Of a stretch of 64,000 nt of DNA, positions 17,958-27,896 are shown piece by piece. The position numbers and the translations under genes were made by a program. The stretch is from assembly GCA_910585555.1 (NCBI GenBank), contig CAJUFU010000001.1, positions 13,172-77,171 on the forward strand, given 5' to 3'. This stretch comes from an uncultured Lachnospiraceae bacterium (GTDB taxonomy: Bacteria > Bacillota > Clostridia > Lachnospirales > Lachnospiraceae). How positions within the stretch are numbered: position 1 is the stretch's first letter; each line of letters opens with the position of its first letter. The notes beneath the pieces were generated by a model. The model made no database searches and was not told where the DNA came from. It saw only the letters and a program-made list of their open reading frames with translations.

Positions 17958-18821
17958 ATGGCCTCAATGAGAGACATTAAAAGGCGTAAAGGCAGTATCC
18001 AGAGTACTCAGCAGATTACCAAAGCAATGAAACTTGTCTCTACTGTGAAACTGCAGAGAGCGAAACAGCGTGCAGAGCAATCCAAGGCATATTTTAATTG
18101 TATGTATGAAACAGTAACTTCTATGCTGGCTAAGACGAATGGGTTGAACCATCCTTATCTGCAGGCGGGAGAATCTAAGAAGAAGGCGGTTATTGTGATC
18201 ACCTCCAACAGAGGACTTGCCGGCGGTTATAACTCCAATGTGGTGAAGCTGATCACCAAGGGAGATTTTAACAAGGAAGACCTGGAAATCTATGCGATTG
18301 GTAAGAAGGGGAAAGATGCACTGCATCGGCAGGGCTATCATATTGTGGAGGATAATCCCGATATTATCGAGGAACCTTCTTACGTAGATGCCATGGTGAT
18401 TAGCGACAAACTGCTCAAATCCTTTGCGGCAGGAGAGATTGGAGAAATTTATCTTGCCTATACCAGATTCAAGAATACAGTGGTTCATGAACCTACACTT
18501 CTTAAGCTTCTCCCGGTGGAACCGGCAGACGGCAAAGAAGAGGCTGAACAGACGGGCAGTAAAGCGATGATGAACTTTGAGCCCAAAGATGACGAGGCGC
18601 TTGACATGATTATTCCCAAATATGTCACGAGCCTGATTTATGGCGGTCTGGTAGAAGCGGTCGCAAGTGAGAACGGTGCGAGAATGCAGGCGATGGATTC
18701 CGCTACAAGCAATGCTGAGGAAATGATAGATCATTTGTCACTGATGTATAACAGAGCACGTCAGGGATCTATTACGCAGGAATTAACAGAAATTATCGCA
18801 GGCGCAAATGCTATCTCGTAA
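17958..18821 (+). CDS. atpG: F1Fo ATP synthase subunit gamma
   Basis: A 287-residue rotor subunit. N-terminal MRDIKRRKGSIQSTQQITKAM and C-terminal LSLMYNRARQGSITQELTEI form the antiparallel coiled coil inside F1; SNRGLAGGYNSNV is the conserved mid-domain motif. The length is typical. It follows atpA by 22 bases with a strong GAGGGTGAT site. Confidence 0.96.
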   Translation: MASMRDIKRRKGSIQSTQQITKAMKLVSTVKLQRAKQRAEQSKAYFNCMYETVTSMLAKTNGLNHPYLQAGESKKKAVIVITSNRGLAGGYNSNVVKLITKGDFNKEDLEIYAIGKKGKDALHRQGYHIVEDNPDIIEEPSYVDAMVISDKLLKSFAAGEIGEIYLAYTRFKNTVVHEPTLLKLLPVEPADGKEEAEQTGSKAMMNFEPKDDEALDMIIPKYVTSLIYGGLVEAVASENGARMQAMDSATSNAEEMIDHLSLMYNRARQGSITQELTEIIAGANAIS

Positions 18822-18891
18822 TATGACTTTTCCTGACAGCGGGAAAAGATGATAGGAAGGATAGAGCTTGCGCATAAATAAACATGAGTGA

Positions 18892-20307
<1,416 letters not shown>

Positions 20308-20309
20308 TA

Positions 20310-20398
20310 AGACATGAAGCTATACGTAGGCGACAGAGAACGCCGCCTAAGAACAGCTAAGTCATGTCTGGAAGAAATGCATAGAGCGCATTTCTTCC
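20310..20398 (+). other. Two large hairpins between atpD and atpC
   Basis: Hairpin one: AGACATGA (20310-20317) with TCATGTCT (20362-20369), with inner AGCT/AGCT and TAGGCG/CGCCTA stems. Hairpin two: GGAAGAAATGC (20370-20380) with GCATTTCTTCC (20388-20398). There is no T run, so RNA stability or processing is more likely than termination. Their sequence is unrelated to the two-hairpin repeat family. Confidence 0.6.
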
Positions 20399-20437
20399 GG
20401 GTCGTAGGGATTAGAAGTTAGGAAAGCAGGTTAGGAT

Positions 20438-20842
20438 ATGGCTGATGATAGAAATTTTACTTTAAAGATCATTACACCGGACAGGGTATTCTATGAGGAA
20501 GAAGCGTCCATGGTAGAATTCAATACGGTCGAAGGTGAGGTCGGTATCTATAAAGACCATATTCCGATGACTATGATTGTTGCGCCTGGAATTCTCACGA
20601 TCACCAGGGACGGCGAGGTGAAGGAAGCAGCGCTCCATGCAGGATTCGTCGAGGTGCTTCCCGATAAAGTCACGATTCTTGCAGAGATTGTAGAATGGCC
20701 GGGAGAGATTGATGTGACGCGTGCGGAGGAGTCGAAGTCGCGTGCAGAGGAGAGAATCCGGGAACATGCGCCAGGGACAGATATGAAAAGGGCGGAAATG
20801 GCCTTAAAGCGCGCAGTTGCAAGAATTGAAGTGGTGAAATGA
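20438..20842 (+). CDS. atpC: F1Fo ATP synthase subunit epsilon
   Basis: A 134-residue protein: N-terminal beta sandwich (TLKIITPDRVFYEEEASMVEF, shown as TLKIITPDRVFYEEE and VEFNTVEGEVGIYKDHIP) and two C-terminal helices rich in Ala, Arg and Glu. The C-terminal helices can inhibit ATP hydrolysis in bacteria. Last gene of the operon; a strong terminator follows. Confidence 0.95.
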   Translation: MADDRNFTLKIITPDRVFYEEEASMVEFNTVEGEVGIYKDHIPMTMIVAPGILTITRDGEVKEAALHAGFVEVLPDKVTILAEIVEWPGEIDVTRAEESKSRAEERIREHAPGTDMKRAEMALKRAVARIEVVK

Positions 20843-20864
20843 CAGTGTAACATAGTAATATGTA

Positions 20865-20906
20865 CAATAAGGGAGCGGAATAAGACCGTTCCCTTATTGA
20901 TTTTTT
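20865..20906 (+). terminator. Terminator of the ATP synthase operon
   Basis: CAATAAGGGAGCGG and CCGTTCCCTTATTG form a 14-bp stem (one G-U pair), followed by a TTTTTT run two bases later. Confidence 0.9.
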
Positions 20907-20991
20907 GAAACAGAGCAAAACCATTTCGCGCAGAACGCATATGATAAGGTAAATGATATGAATGCGTGTACGGGAATGGAGGAAGAACAGC

Positions 20992-21486
20992 ATGAATCAA
21001 TCAAGAGTTTTACCTTTTTATATGGCATATCCGCTGCCCTTGTATTATCAGGAAGAAGATACCGTGACAAGGGACTTGGAATACTTACAGCAGATGTATC
21101 CTCTGGAAGCGAAAAAATATCAGAAAATCATTGCGGACACTCTGGATAAACTGGATTATGAAGGCAGCATGATCTACGATGAGTATCCGGACAGGTGGCA
21201 GATATACCGCCTTACCCAGATCATCGTGGATAAGATGAAGAAGATGGAAAGTGCGGAGGCATTGGCATCCAAGGCGGGGCAGGAAACGGATGCAAGCGGC
21301 ACAGATGGGGGAGCGGCAGACAGCAGGCAGGGAAATGAGAGGGCTTTTGAAGAAGCTTTGAAAGCGCAGGAGAGAGCCGTATCCGAGAAAGATTGGGACA
21401 GAATCACAGAATTTGTGCAGGTACTTTTGTGCTATGAGATTTATAAAAAGCGCCACTCTAATCGCAATGGTATTTTAAAATTTTAG
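20992..21486 (+). CDS. Conserved hypothetical protein
   Basis: A 164-residue protein, no known function recognised. It starts MNQSRVLPFYMAYPLPLYY, followed by EEDTVTRDLEYLQQMYP and a helical stretch, then a Gly/Ala/Asp-rich linker (residues about 90-115) and a second helical part. It is likely cytosolic, with no signal peptide or long hydrophobic segment. ATG 20992 was chosen for the GGAGGA 8 bases upstream over an earlier in-frame codon at 20962. It stands between the ATP synthase terminator and a methyltransferase gene. Confidence 0.75.
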   Translation: MNQSRVLPFYMAYPLPLYYQEEDTVTRDLEYLQQMYPLEAKKYQKIIADTLDKLDYEGSMIYDEYPDRWQIYRLTQIIVDKMKKMESAEALASKAGQETDASGTDGGAADSRQGNERAFEEALKAQERAVSEKDWDRITEFVQVLLCYEIYKKRHSNRNGILKF

Positions 21487-21553
21487 TTGTGGTTTTTTCA
21501 GAATCTGATTAAAATAGTAACAGAGTGTAAACCGGATTAGAGGACATATTAGG

Positions 21554-22738
21554 ATGAATGAGCAGTTTAAGGCGCTTTTACAGGATATTGTAGATGGAGG
21601 CCTCTATCAGATTGTATTGAGCAATCCCAGAAAAAAGGGGGATTCTTTTGCACATAAGGTGAAGATTAGACCTGTTATGATCAAAGAAAATCTTCTTTTT
21701 CAGGAGACGGTGTATCAGGGAACAAAAGTTTTTCACAACAATTATGAAGCAGGCCCCATGATTGACCGGATAGAAGCGTGGATGAAGCAGGAGTTTAGGC
21801 AGTGTGAGGCAGAACATAAGACAAACAGGGCGGTGGTGCTTGTCAGTAAGAAGGGCAAGATGACTGTAAATAGAAAACAGACGGAGCATCCGGCGGCACG
21901 CACAGAGGAAGAACAGAAAATGCAGATGTCTCATAATCGGGCGAAACACTATATTTTGGAAGAGGGCAGACCGGTCCCCTTTCTGATAGATTTGGGCGTG
22001 CAGACTAAGGATGGAAAGATTGTGCACTCCCGTTACGATAAGTTCAGACAGATTAACCGTTTTTTGGAATTTATTGAAGATATTTTGCCCACACTCCCTA
22101 AGGAAGAGACTGTGCGTATCCTGGACTTTGGATGTGGCAAGTCCTATCTTACTTTTGCAATGTATTACTATCTGCATGATCTGAAAGGCTATGATGTAGA
22201 GATCACGGGGCTTGATTTGAAAGAAGATGTGATCGCACAGTGTAATCTTCTGGGCAGAAAGTATGGTTATGAGAAGCTCACCTTCCTGAAAGGAGATATT
22301 GCGGATTACGAGATGAGAGACAGGGTGGATATGGTGGTGACGCTTCATGCCTGCGATACGGCTACGGATTTTGCGCTTGCGAAAGCTGTGAAATGGAATG
22401 TGAAAGTCATCTTGTCAGTCCCCTGCTGTCAGCATGAGGTGAACCGGCAGATTTGTAATAAAGAATTGGCATCAGTCCTGCGATATGGTATTATCAAAGA
22501 GCGTATGTCGGCGTTGATTACAGATGCACTCCGTGCCGGACTGTTAGAAGCAGAGGGGTATGAGACGAATATCCTTGAATTTATTGATATGGAGCATACG
22601 CCGAAAAATCTCCTGATTCGGGCGGTGAAGCGGCCTGATATGGACGCTGAAAAGAGGCAGTGCAGAAGAGAAGAGGCGAACCGCCTTGCAGAGCATTTAC
22701 AGATAGAGCCAACCCTGCTTAGGCTATTGCAAGATTAG
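21554..22738 (+). CDS. SAM-dependent methyltransferase
   Basis: A 394-residue protein. The class I methyltransferase fold begins at about residue 190 with motif I LDFGCGKSYLTFA, then ITGLDLKEDVI, GDIADYEM and VTLHACDTATDFAL. The VPCCQHEVNRQI stretch is typical of the Methyltransf_32 type (related to METTL25/GSTCD proteins). The N-terminal 180 residues have an uncharacterised domain rich in basic residues. The target is unknown; RNA is a reasonable guess. It is followed closely (35 bases) by the 846-residue gene. Confidence 0.8.
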   Translation: MNEQFKALLQDIVDGGLYQIVLSNPRKKGDSFAHKVKIRPVMIKENLLFQETVYQGTKVFHNNYEAGPMIDRIEAWMKQEFRQCEAEHKTNRAVVLVSKKGKMTVNRKQTEHPAARTEEEQKMQMSHNRAKHYILEEGRPVPFLIDLGVQTKDGKIVHSRYDKFRQINRFLEFIEDILPTLPKEETVRILDFGCGKSYLTFAMYYYLHDLKGYDVEITGLDLKEDVIAQCNLLGRKYGYEKLTFLKGDIADYEMRDRVDMVVTLHACDTATDFALAKAVKWNVKVILSVPCCQHEVNRQICNKELASVLRYGIIKERMSALITDALRAGLLEAEGYETNILEFIDMEHTPKNLLIRAVKRPDMDAEKRQCRREEANRLAEHLQIEPTLLRLLQD

Positions 22739-22773
22739 GCCGGGACAGGGTTTGACAGAGGAATCGCATATTT

Positions 22774-25314
22774 ATGAAGAGAGCAATCATAAAGGGTGTT
22801 ATTTTGGGAATCATTTTTGCGCTGGCATTGATGATTTTGAGCAAGGTGATGAACCAGGGAAACACCGATATGACAACTGAAATGGGAGAGGCATCCTACC
22901 CTGTGGTGTCCATGTATATGGACGGGCACAGGGTTAATAGTCTGCACGGTTATGCCGAGAGTATGAGCAGCGCATATCTGCGAGAGACTTTGCAGCCTGT
23001 GGAGAATGACAGAAAAGTCCGCGTCCAGATTGACACATACGGCAGGAAGATAGAGGAGATTGCCTTTGAAGTGCGCAGTCCTGACGGGGAGCGTCTGGTG
23101 GAGAATACCCAGGTGGATAATTTTGAGCAGGATGAAGATGTCATTCAGTTTGAGATTACCTTAAAAGACTTGATAGAAAATGACAGGGAGTATATGCTGG
23201 TATTTCTGGTCACGCCTCAGGGAGCGGAACCCATACGCTATTATACCAGAATGGTTATGAGCGATTCCCTGCATGTGAAAGAGAAACTGGACTATGTTCA
23301 GGATTTCCACGAGCGTACCTTTGACAAAGAGGCGGCTGCTGAATTGACGAAATATTTAGAGTCCAATGAGGAAGGTGACAATACCACCTTTCACAAGGTG
23401 ACGATTCATTCCAGTTTTGCCCAGGTGACATGGGGAGACCTTGTAGTGCACAAGGTGCTGGAACCCAAGATACTGATCAAGGAGCTGACAGAACAGACAG
23501 GTTCTTTCGTTATGGAATATCTGGTCAGTATGAAAGAAGGCAGGAGGACGGCGTATTACCGGATAGAAGAATATTATAGAGTGCGCTACACGCCGGACAG
23601 AATGTATCTGCTTGACTTTGAGAGGACTATGGAGCAGATTTTTGATGAGGATGGGGACGTCTATGTCAATGACAAGATTCTGCTTGGCATTACGGGTGAT
23701 CAGGTAGCACTTCATGAGAGCGACGGCGGGAATGTTTTTGCTTTCACCGTGGCGGACAAACTTTACAGCTATAATGTGACAGACAATAAGCTGGCCAGGC
23801 TTTTTGGCTTCTACGGAAATGTAGATTTGCTGCTGGATGAGCGCTGTGCTTATAACAGACATGACATTCAAGTGCTGGGTGTGGATGAGACCGGCAATAT
23901 TGCCTTTCTTGTTTATGGTTATATGAACCGGGGACGGCATGAGGGAAATGTCGGAGTGGCGGTGTACGGCTATAACAGTATGACGAATACTGTAGAGGAA
24001 AGGCTTTATATTCCTTATAACAAATCCTATGAATTGTTGAAGGCAGACATGGAGAAGCTGTCCTATGTGAATAAGTCCGGTATCTATTATTTTATGATAG
24101 ATGGGGCTGTATATGGGGTGAATCTGGAGACCCTGGCCTGCCAGACGGTGGTTTCCGGACTGCGGGAAGGCTCATACCATGTGTCGGATTCCAATAAGAT
24201 GTTTGTCTGGCAGGAGGGCAGTGATCTCTATGCGGCCACAGGATTAGTGTTAATGAATCTGAATACACAGACGCAGACCCGGATTGATGCGGGTGTCGGT
24301 GAGTATATTTCCGTGCTTGGATTTATGGATGAGGATTTGATTTACGGTCTTGCGAGAAAGAACGATGTGGTGGTAAACCATACCGGAATCACCACCTTTC
24401 CCATGTATCAGCTGCGGATACAGAGCGACGAAGGAAAGGTGTTAAAGACCTATCGAAAAGAGAATGTCTATGTGGTGGGCAGCGAGATTCAGGAAAATCA
24501 GATCAACTTGCTGCGGGTGGTATTTGATGAGGAGAGCGGCAGTTACGAGCCGGTCTCAGACGATCAGATTATGAGTACCGAAGAAGTGAAGACGGGCAGT
24601 AACACACTAAATTATGTGGCGGTTGAGACGTATGAGACCATTTGCCAGATTGCCGTCAAAAACGAGATAGACAGTAAGTCGCTGCTGCATCTGACACCTA
24701 AGGAAGTGCTTTTTGAGGGCAGCCGCACGGTCAATACGCCGGCCGAGGGTAACATAGAGGCCAGGTTTTATGTCTATGGCAAGAATGGCATAGAGGGTAT
24801 CTTTGTCAATCCCGGCAGGGCTGTGGAACTGGCTTACCGCACGGCAGGCGTGGTGGTGGATGACGACGGCGATTACATCTGGCGGCGTGAGACAAGAAGC
24901 AGCCGGAATCAGATCATGGCGATCACGGAGGATGTGGTCACTGAGAGTAAGAGTTCACTGGCAGTCTGTCTGGATACAATCCTGCGCTTTGAGGGAATTT
25001 CCAGAAATACACAAAGACTCCTGAACCGTGGGGATACGGTGTTTGATATTTTAAGAAACGATTTGCAGGAATGTACGATTCTGGACTTGTCTGGATGCAG
25101 TTTGGATGCAGTATTATATTACGTCAATAAGGATATTCCCGTGTTAGCCACTTTAGAGGATGGCAACGCGGTGCTGATTGTGGGATTCAATGAGCTTAAT
25201 ATTGTAGTCATGGATCCGGTAGCGGGTACTTTGGAAAAGCGGGGCATGAATGATTCCACGGAGTGGCTGAATGAGAATGGGAATCTGTTTATTGCCTATA
25301 TCAGGAAAGAATAG
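22774..25314 (+). CDS. Large membrane-anchored extracytoplasmic protein with a C39-like end
   Basis: An 846-residue protein with an N-terminal anchor (GVILGIIFALALMILS) and a long extracytoplasmic part rich in beta strands. The last 110 residues resemble a papain-like C39_2 domain: AVCLDTILRFEG, a DLSGCSLDAVLYYVNKDIP helix, PVLATLEDGNAVLIVGFN and VVMDPVAGTLEK. In active members the GxHxVxVxGY position is His; here it reads GNAVLIVGF, so the enzyme looks inactive. A binding or scaffold role is inferred. The family appears to be a Lachnospiraceae one, but no named relative was recognised. Confidence 0.7.
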   Translation: MKRAIIKGVILGIIFALALMILSKVMNQGNTDMTTEMGEASYPVVSMYMDGHRVNSLHGYAESMSSAYLRETLQPVENDRKVRVQIDTYGRKIEEIAFEVRSPDGERLVENTQVDNFEQDEDVIQFEITLKDLIENDREYMLVFLVTPQGAEPIRYYTRMVMSDSLHVKEKLDYVQDFHERTFDKEAAAELTKYLESNEEGDNTTFHKVTIHSSFAQVTWGDLVVHKVLEPKILIKELTEQTGSFVMEYLVSMKEGRRTAYYRIEEYYRVRYTPDRMYLLDFERTMEQIFDEDGDVYVNDKILLGITGDQVALHESDGGNVFAFTVADKLYSYNVTDNKLARLFGFYGNVDLLLDERCAYNRHDIQVLGVDETGNIAFLVYGYMNRGRHEGNVGVAVYGYNSMTNTVEERLYIPYNKSYELLKADMEKLSYVNKSGIYYFMIDGAVYGVNLETLACQTVVSGLREGSYHVSDSNKMFVWQEGSDLYAATGLVLMNLNTQTQTRIDAGVGEYISVLGFMDEDLIYGLARKNDVVVNHTGITTFPMYQLRIQSDEGKVLKTYRKENVYVVGSEIQENQINLLRVVFDEESGSYEPVSDDQIMSTEEVKTGSNTLNYVAVETYETICQIAVKNEIDSKSLLHLTPKEVLFEGSRTVNTPAEGNIEARFYVYGKNGIEGIFVNPGRAVELAYRTAGVVVDDDGDYIWRRETRSSRNQIMAITEDVVTESKSSLAVCLDTILRFEGISRNTQRLLNRGDTVFDILRNDLQECTILDLSGCSLDAVLYYVNKDIPVLATLEDGNAVLIVGFNELNIVVMDPVAGTLEKRGMNDSTEWLNENGNLFIAYIRKE

Positions 25315-25342
25315 AAAATAGAATGCTATCATGGAGATTAGG

Positions 25343-26023
25343 ATGGATAAGGGTATCGGTGCAGTAGTTTTTGATATGGACGGCGTTATCTTTGACAGCG
25401 AGAGACTGATTCTTGTCTGTTGGGAGAAGGTTGGGCAAAAGCATGGTCTTGTGGGAATCAAGGAGGCGGCGTTAGACTGCATTGGGACTAATGCGGTGAA
25501 GACGAAAGAGATTATGAAGGAGCATTACGGAGAGGAATTTCACTATGAGGCGTACAGCAAAGAGGCTTCCGTGATGTTTCATGAGGTGGTTAACAGGGAT
25601 GGTCTGCCGGTGAAAAAGGGAGTACGTGAATTGATGGAGTATTTAAAGGCACAAAGTATTCCCATGGCTCTGGCTTCTTCCACACGTCTGCAGGTGGTGA
25701 CACAGGAGCTGCAGCAGGCCGGATTGTATGAATACTTCCGAGCCGTGGTGGGCGGAGATCAGTTAAAACGCAGCAAACCGGCGCCCGATATCTACCTGGC
25801 AGCCTGTGAGAAGCTGGGAGTAGAGCCGGCGGATGCTTATGCCATAGAGGATTCCTACAATGGCATTCGTGCTTCACACAGCGCGGGGATGCGTCCCATC
25901 ATGGTGCCGGACCTGCTTCCTGCCACAGAGGAGATGTATGAAAAGAGCATTGCGGTACTGGATAATCTGGTGATGGTCAAAGACTTTTTCAAGGAAATAA
26001 GCAGACGAAAGGACACGCTATAA
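25343..26023 (+). CDS. HAD-family phosphatase / phosphomutase-like
   Basis: A 226-residue protein. Motif I is VFDMDGVIFDSE with nucleophile Asp and DxD; motif II ALASST; motif III lysine in GGDQLKRSKPAPDIY; motif IV AIEDSYNGI. The cap is the small helical type of beta-phosphoglucomutases and phosphoglycolate phosphatases. The substrate cannot be read from sequence. ATG 25343 was preferred because GGAG lies 6 bases upstream; ATG 25331 is also in frame. Confidence 0.88.
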   Translation: MDKGIGAVVFDMDGVIFDSERLILVCWEKVGQKHGLVGIKEAALDCIGTNAVKTKEIMKEHYGEEFHYEAYSKEASVMFHEVVNRDGLPVKKGVRELMEYLKAQSIPMALASSTRLQVVTQELQQAGLYEYFRAVVGGDQLKRSKPAPDIYLAACEKLGVEPADAYAIEDSYNGIRASHSAGMRPIMVPDLLPATEEMYEKSIAVLDNLVMVKDFFKEISRRKDTL

Positions 26024-26038
26024 AGGGATAGGTGCGGT

Positions 26039-26695
26039 ATGAAAAGAGATATGAAAGAAATAGCAATGCGGGTGGTAATCCTGTTGATTGGGCTGACCAT
26101 AGCGCATCTGGGAGTGACTTTGTTTCTGTTGACGGAGCTGGGGGCGGACCCGTTTAACGTGCTGGTGCAGGGAATTTTCCGCATCATAAGCGGTATGACG
26201 GGAGCAAAGGTGCTGACGCACGGGTATACGCATATTGCGATCTGCTTTTTGATTATCCTGGTGCTTCTGATTGTGGACAGAAGTTACATTAAAATTGGGA
26301 CAATCCTCTGCATGGTGTGCGGCGGACCGATCATTGATTTCTTTACCAGGCTCCTGCAGTTTATGTTTGCTCAGGAAAGGACACTGTGGTTTAAACTGCC
26401 GGTGCTTGCCCTGGGATGTGCGATATTGGCTTTTGGTATGACCATTGTGATCAAATCGGATGCCGGAACCGGCCCCAATGACTTGGTGGCACTGGTCATC
26501 AGTGAGAAAACACACAAGAAGTTTGGTATCGTGCGGATTATTGTGGATGTGTCTTTTGTGGTGGTGGGATTTTTATTGGGAGGTTCCTTTGGCGTGGGCA
26601 CGATTGTCTGTGCCTGTCTGGTAGGACCTGTGGCAGGATTTTTCCTGCCACATAGTGAAAAAATAGTAGAACGTATCCTACATAGATTTCGGTAA
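26039..26695 (+). CDS. YczE/YyaS-type membrane protein
   Basis: A 218-residue integral membrane protein with five or six helices. LGADPFNVLVQGI in the first loop and IKSDAGTGPNDLVALVI in the middle match the YczE family, including its GxxPxxxL pattern. Function of the family is uncertain (a link to surfactin production is reported for B. subtilis YczE). It starts 15 bases after the HAD gene, so the two form an operon. The end is convergent with queT. Confidence 0.82.
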   Translation: MKRDMKEIAMRVVILLIGLTIAHLGVTLFLLTELGADPFNVLVQGIFRIISGMTGAKVLTHGYTHIAICFLIILVLLIVDRSYIKIGTILCMVCGGPIIDFFTRLLQFMFAQERTLWFKLPVLALGCAILAFGMTIVIKSDAGTGPNDLVALVISEKTHKKFGIVRIIVDVSFVVVGFLLGGSFGVGTIVCACLVGPVAGFFLPHSEKIVERILHRFR

Positions 26696-26724
26696 AGCTG
26701 CTTACAGTAAATGCATATGAGAGC

Positions 26725-27270
26725 TTAACGAATCATAAATATCTTCCCCTGATACTTTTGTAAGGCGGTAAGCAGTAACATGCCTAAGATACCGCAGGAG
26801 ATCACTTCTCCGGCGCCTACGGTGAGGCAGTAATATCCATAGCACTGCAGGGGGCTCATGCCTTCCACCAAAAGGCCGTATCCATAGATTAATATAAGAG
26901 GGACAATGATGGTATTGGCAAGAATCGGACATACAGGCGCGCACCATTTCCACTTGCGAAGGGCATAAGTGCCCATGGCGCCGATTAATGTTGCCAGACT
27001 GCCAAATAGAATATCCGGCAGGGCACAGCCTGTCAGTATGTTGCTCAACAGACAGCCGATGAAGAGACCGGGAATCGCGGCTGGGGTAAAAAAGGGCAGG
27101 ATTGTGAGTGCCTCTGAGAAACGTACCTGTATGGCGTAGTTAGCAAGTCCAAGAGAATTTGCTATGAAGGTTAACACAACGTAGATGGCGGCGATCATGG
27201 CCGCCTGGACCAACGACAGGGTCGAAGAAAAGACTGCCCGGGAAGGGACAGCAGCTACTTTGTTTTTCAT
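26725..27270 (-). CDS. queT: Queuosine precursor transporter QueT (ECF substrate-binding component)
   Basis: A 181-residue membrane protein with about six helices. VQAAMIAAIYVVLTF and QVRFSEALTILPFFTPAAIPGL (seen here as VRFSEALTILPFF) are characteristic of QueT/COG4708, the S component that works with the shared ECF energy module to import preQ1 or related bases. The leader contains a probable preQ1 riboswitch, which agrees with this function. The AAAGGAG site belongs to the riboswitch tail. Confidence 0.9.
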   Translation of the reverse strand: MKNKVAAVPSRAVFSSTLSLVQAAMIAAIYVVLTFIANSLGLANYAIQVRFSEALTILPFFTPAAIPGLFIGCLLSNILTGCALPDILFGSLATLIGAMGTYALRKWKWCAPVCPILANTIIVPLILIYGYGLLVEGMSPLQCYGYYCLTVGAGEVISCGILGMLLLTALQKYQGKIFMIR

Positions 27271-27281
27271 GATTTTATTCT

Positions 27282-27322
27282 CCTTTAGTTTTGTTTTACG
27301 AGTGGAAGGTCTCGAACACTCG
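27282..27322 (-). promoter_or_regulatory. Probable preQ1-I riboswitch upstream of queT
   Basis: On the minus strand, CGAGTG and CACTCG make a 6-bp stem with a TTC-started 12-base loop. The A-rich tail TAAAACAAAACTAAAGGAG follows and contains the ribosome binding site. Loop CCTT can pair with tail AAGG to give the pseudoknot of this class. Size, order and tail match preQ1-I, and queT is an expected target. Confidence 0.55.
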
Positions 27323-27368
27323 GGTCATGATGAAAGACCTTGGTTATGATAGGAATCCCCGAAGATTT

Positions 27369-27396
27369 ATTATACAGTGAAATTATGAAAAGTCAA
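27369..27396 (-). promoter_or_regulatory. Promoter of queT
   Basis: TTGACT and TATAAT are 16 bases apart on the minus strand. The predicted start near 27362 gives a leader of about 90 bases holding the riboswitch. Confidence 0.7.
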
Positions 27397-27422
27397 GTGG
27401 CGAGATGAGAATGGAGGCAATT

Positions 27423-27863
27423 ATGCAAAAACGTATCGAAGAAATGTTTGATAAAATGTATCCCATGACAGAGGGCCTGAAAAAGAAGGCTTACGAGACG
27501 TGGATGGAAGAATTCCGCGAGAAACACAAGGAGATTTTGAAGGAAATCATAGAATCCGTGGAGAAAGCGCAGGAGCGTGAAGAAAAGGCTTTGGAAATAG
27601 CGGCGGTATTTGCGGATGCGGTGGAGAGTAAATTTTCAAAAAGAGGCAGGATATCGGCAAGGAAACAGGTGGATATCAACTGCTTTATGATTTATTATAT
27701 ATTTCCGGCTATTTTGCTGACACAAAGCGATTATGCTGTGATGATGGCAGATGCAATCCGGGATACGTGGAAGGTACGCTTTAAGAACAGCAGTCATCTT
27801 GAATATACGGATTATAATACCATACATGGGTCCTTCAACGAGAAAATATTTGGGATGTTTTAA
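27423..27863 (+). CDS. Conserved hypothetical protein
   Basis: A 146-residue protein, family not recognised. The first half is helical and highly charged (KAQEREEKALEIAAVFADAV), possibly a coiled coil. The second half is more globular with CFMIYYIFPAILL, MADAIRDTWKVRF and an aromatic-rich end. No signal peptide. ATG 27423 was chosen because GGAGG lies 5 bases upstream; ATGs at 27405 and 27411 are in frame but lack a site. It diverges from queT and converges on prs. Confidence 0.72.
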   Translation: MQKRIEEMFDKMYPMTEGLKKKAYETWMEEFREKHKEILKEIIESVEKAQEREEKALEIAAVFADAVESKFSKRGRISARKQVDINCFMIYYIFPAILLTQSDYAVMMADAIRDTWKVRFKNSSHLEYTDYNTIHGSFNEKIFGMF

Positions 27864-27873
27864 GAAATGAAAA

Positions 27874-27896
27874 CGAGGGGAATTTATATCCCCTCG
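27874..27896. terminator. Terminator hairpin overlapping the end of prs
   Basis: CGAGGGG and CCCCTCG form a 7-bp stem between the convergent genes; the last codons of prs lie in it. Confidence 0.5.

Noticed and set aside
20310..20398. Further copies of the two-hairpin repeat
   Set aside because: The arms (AGACATGA, GGAAGAAATGC) do not match either hairpin of that family.
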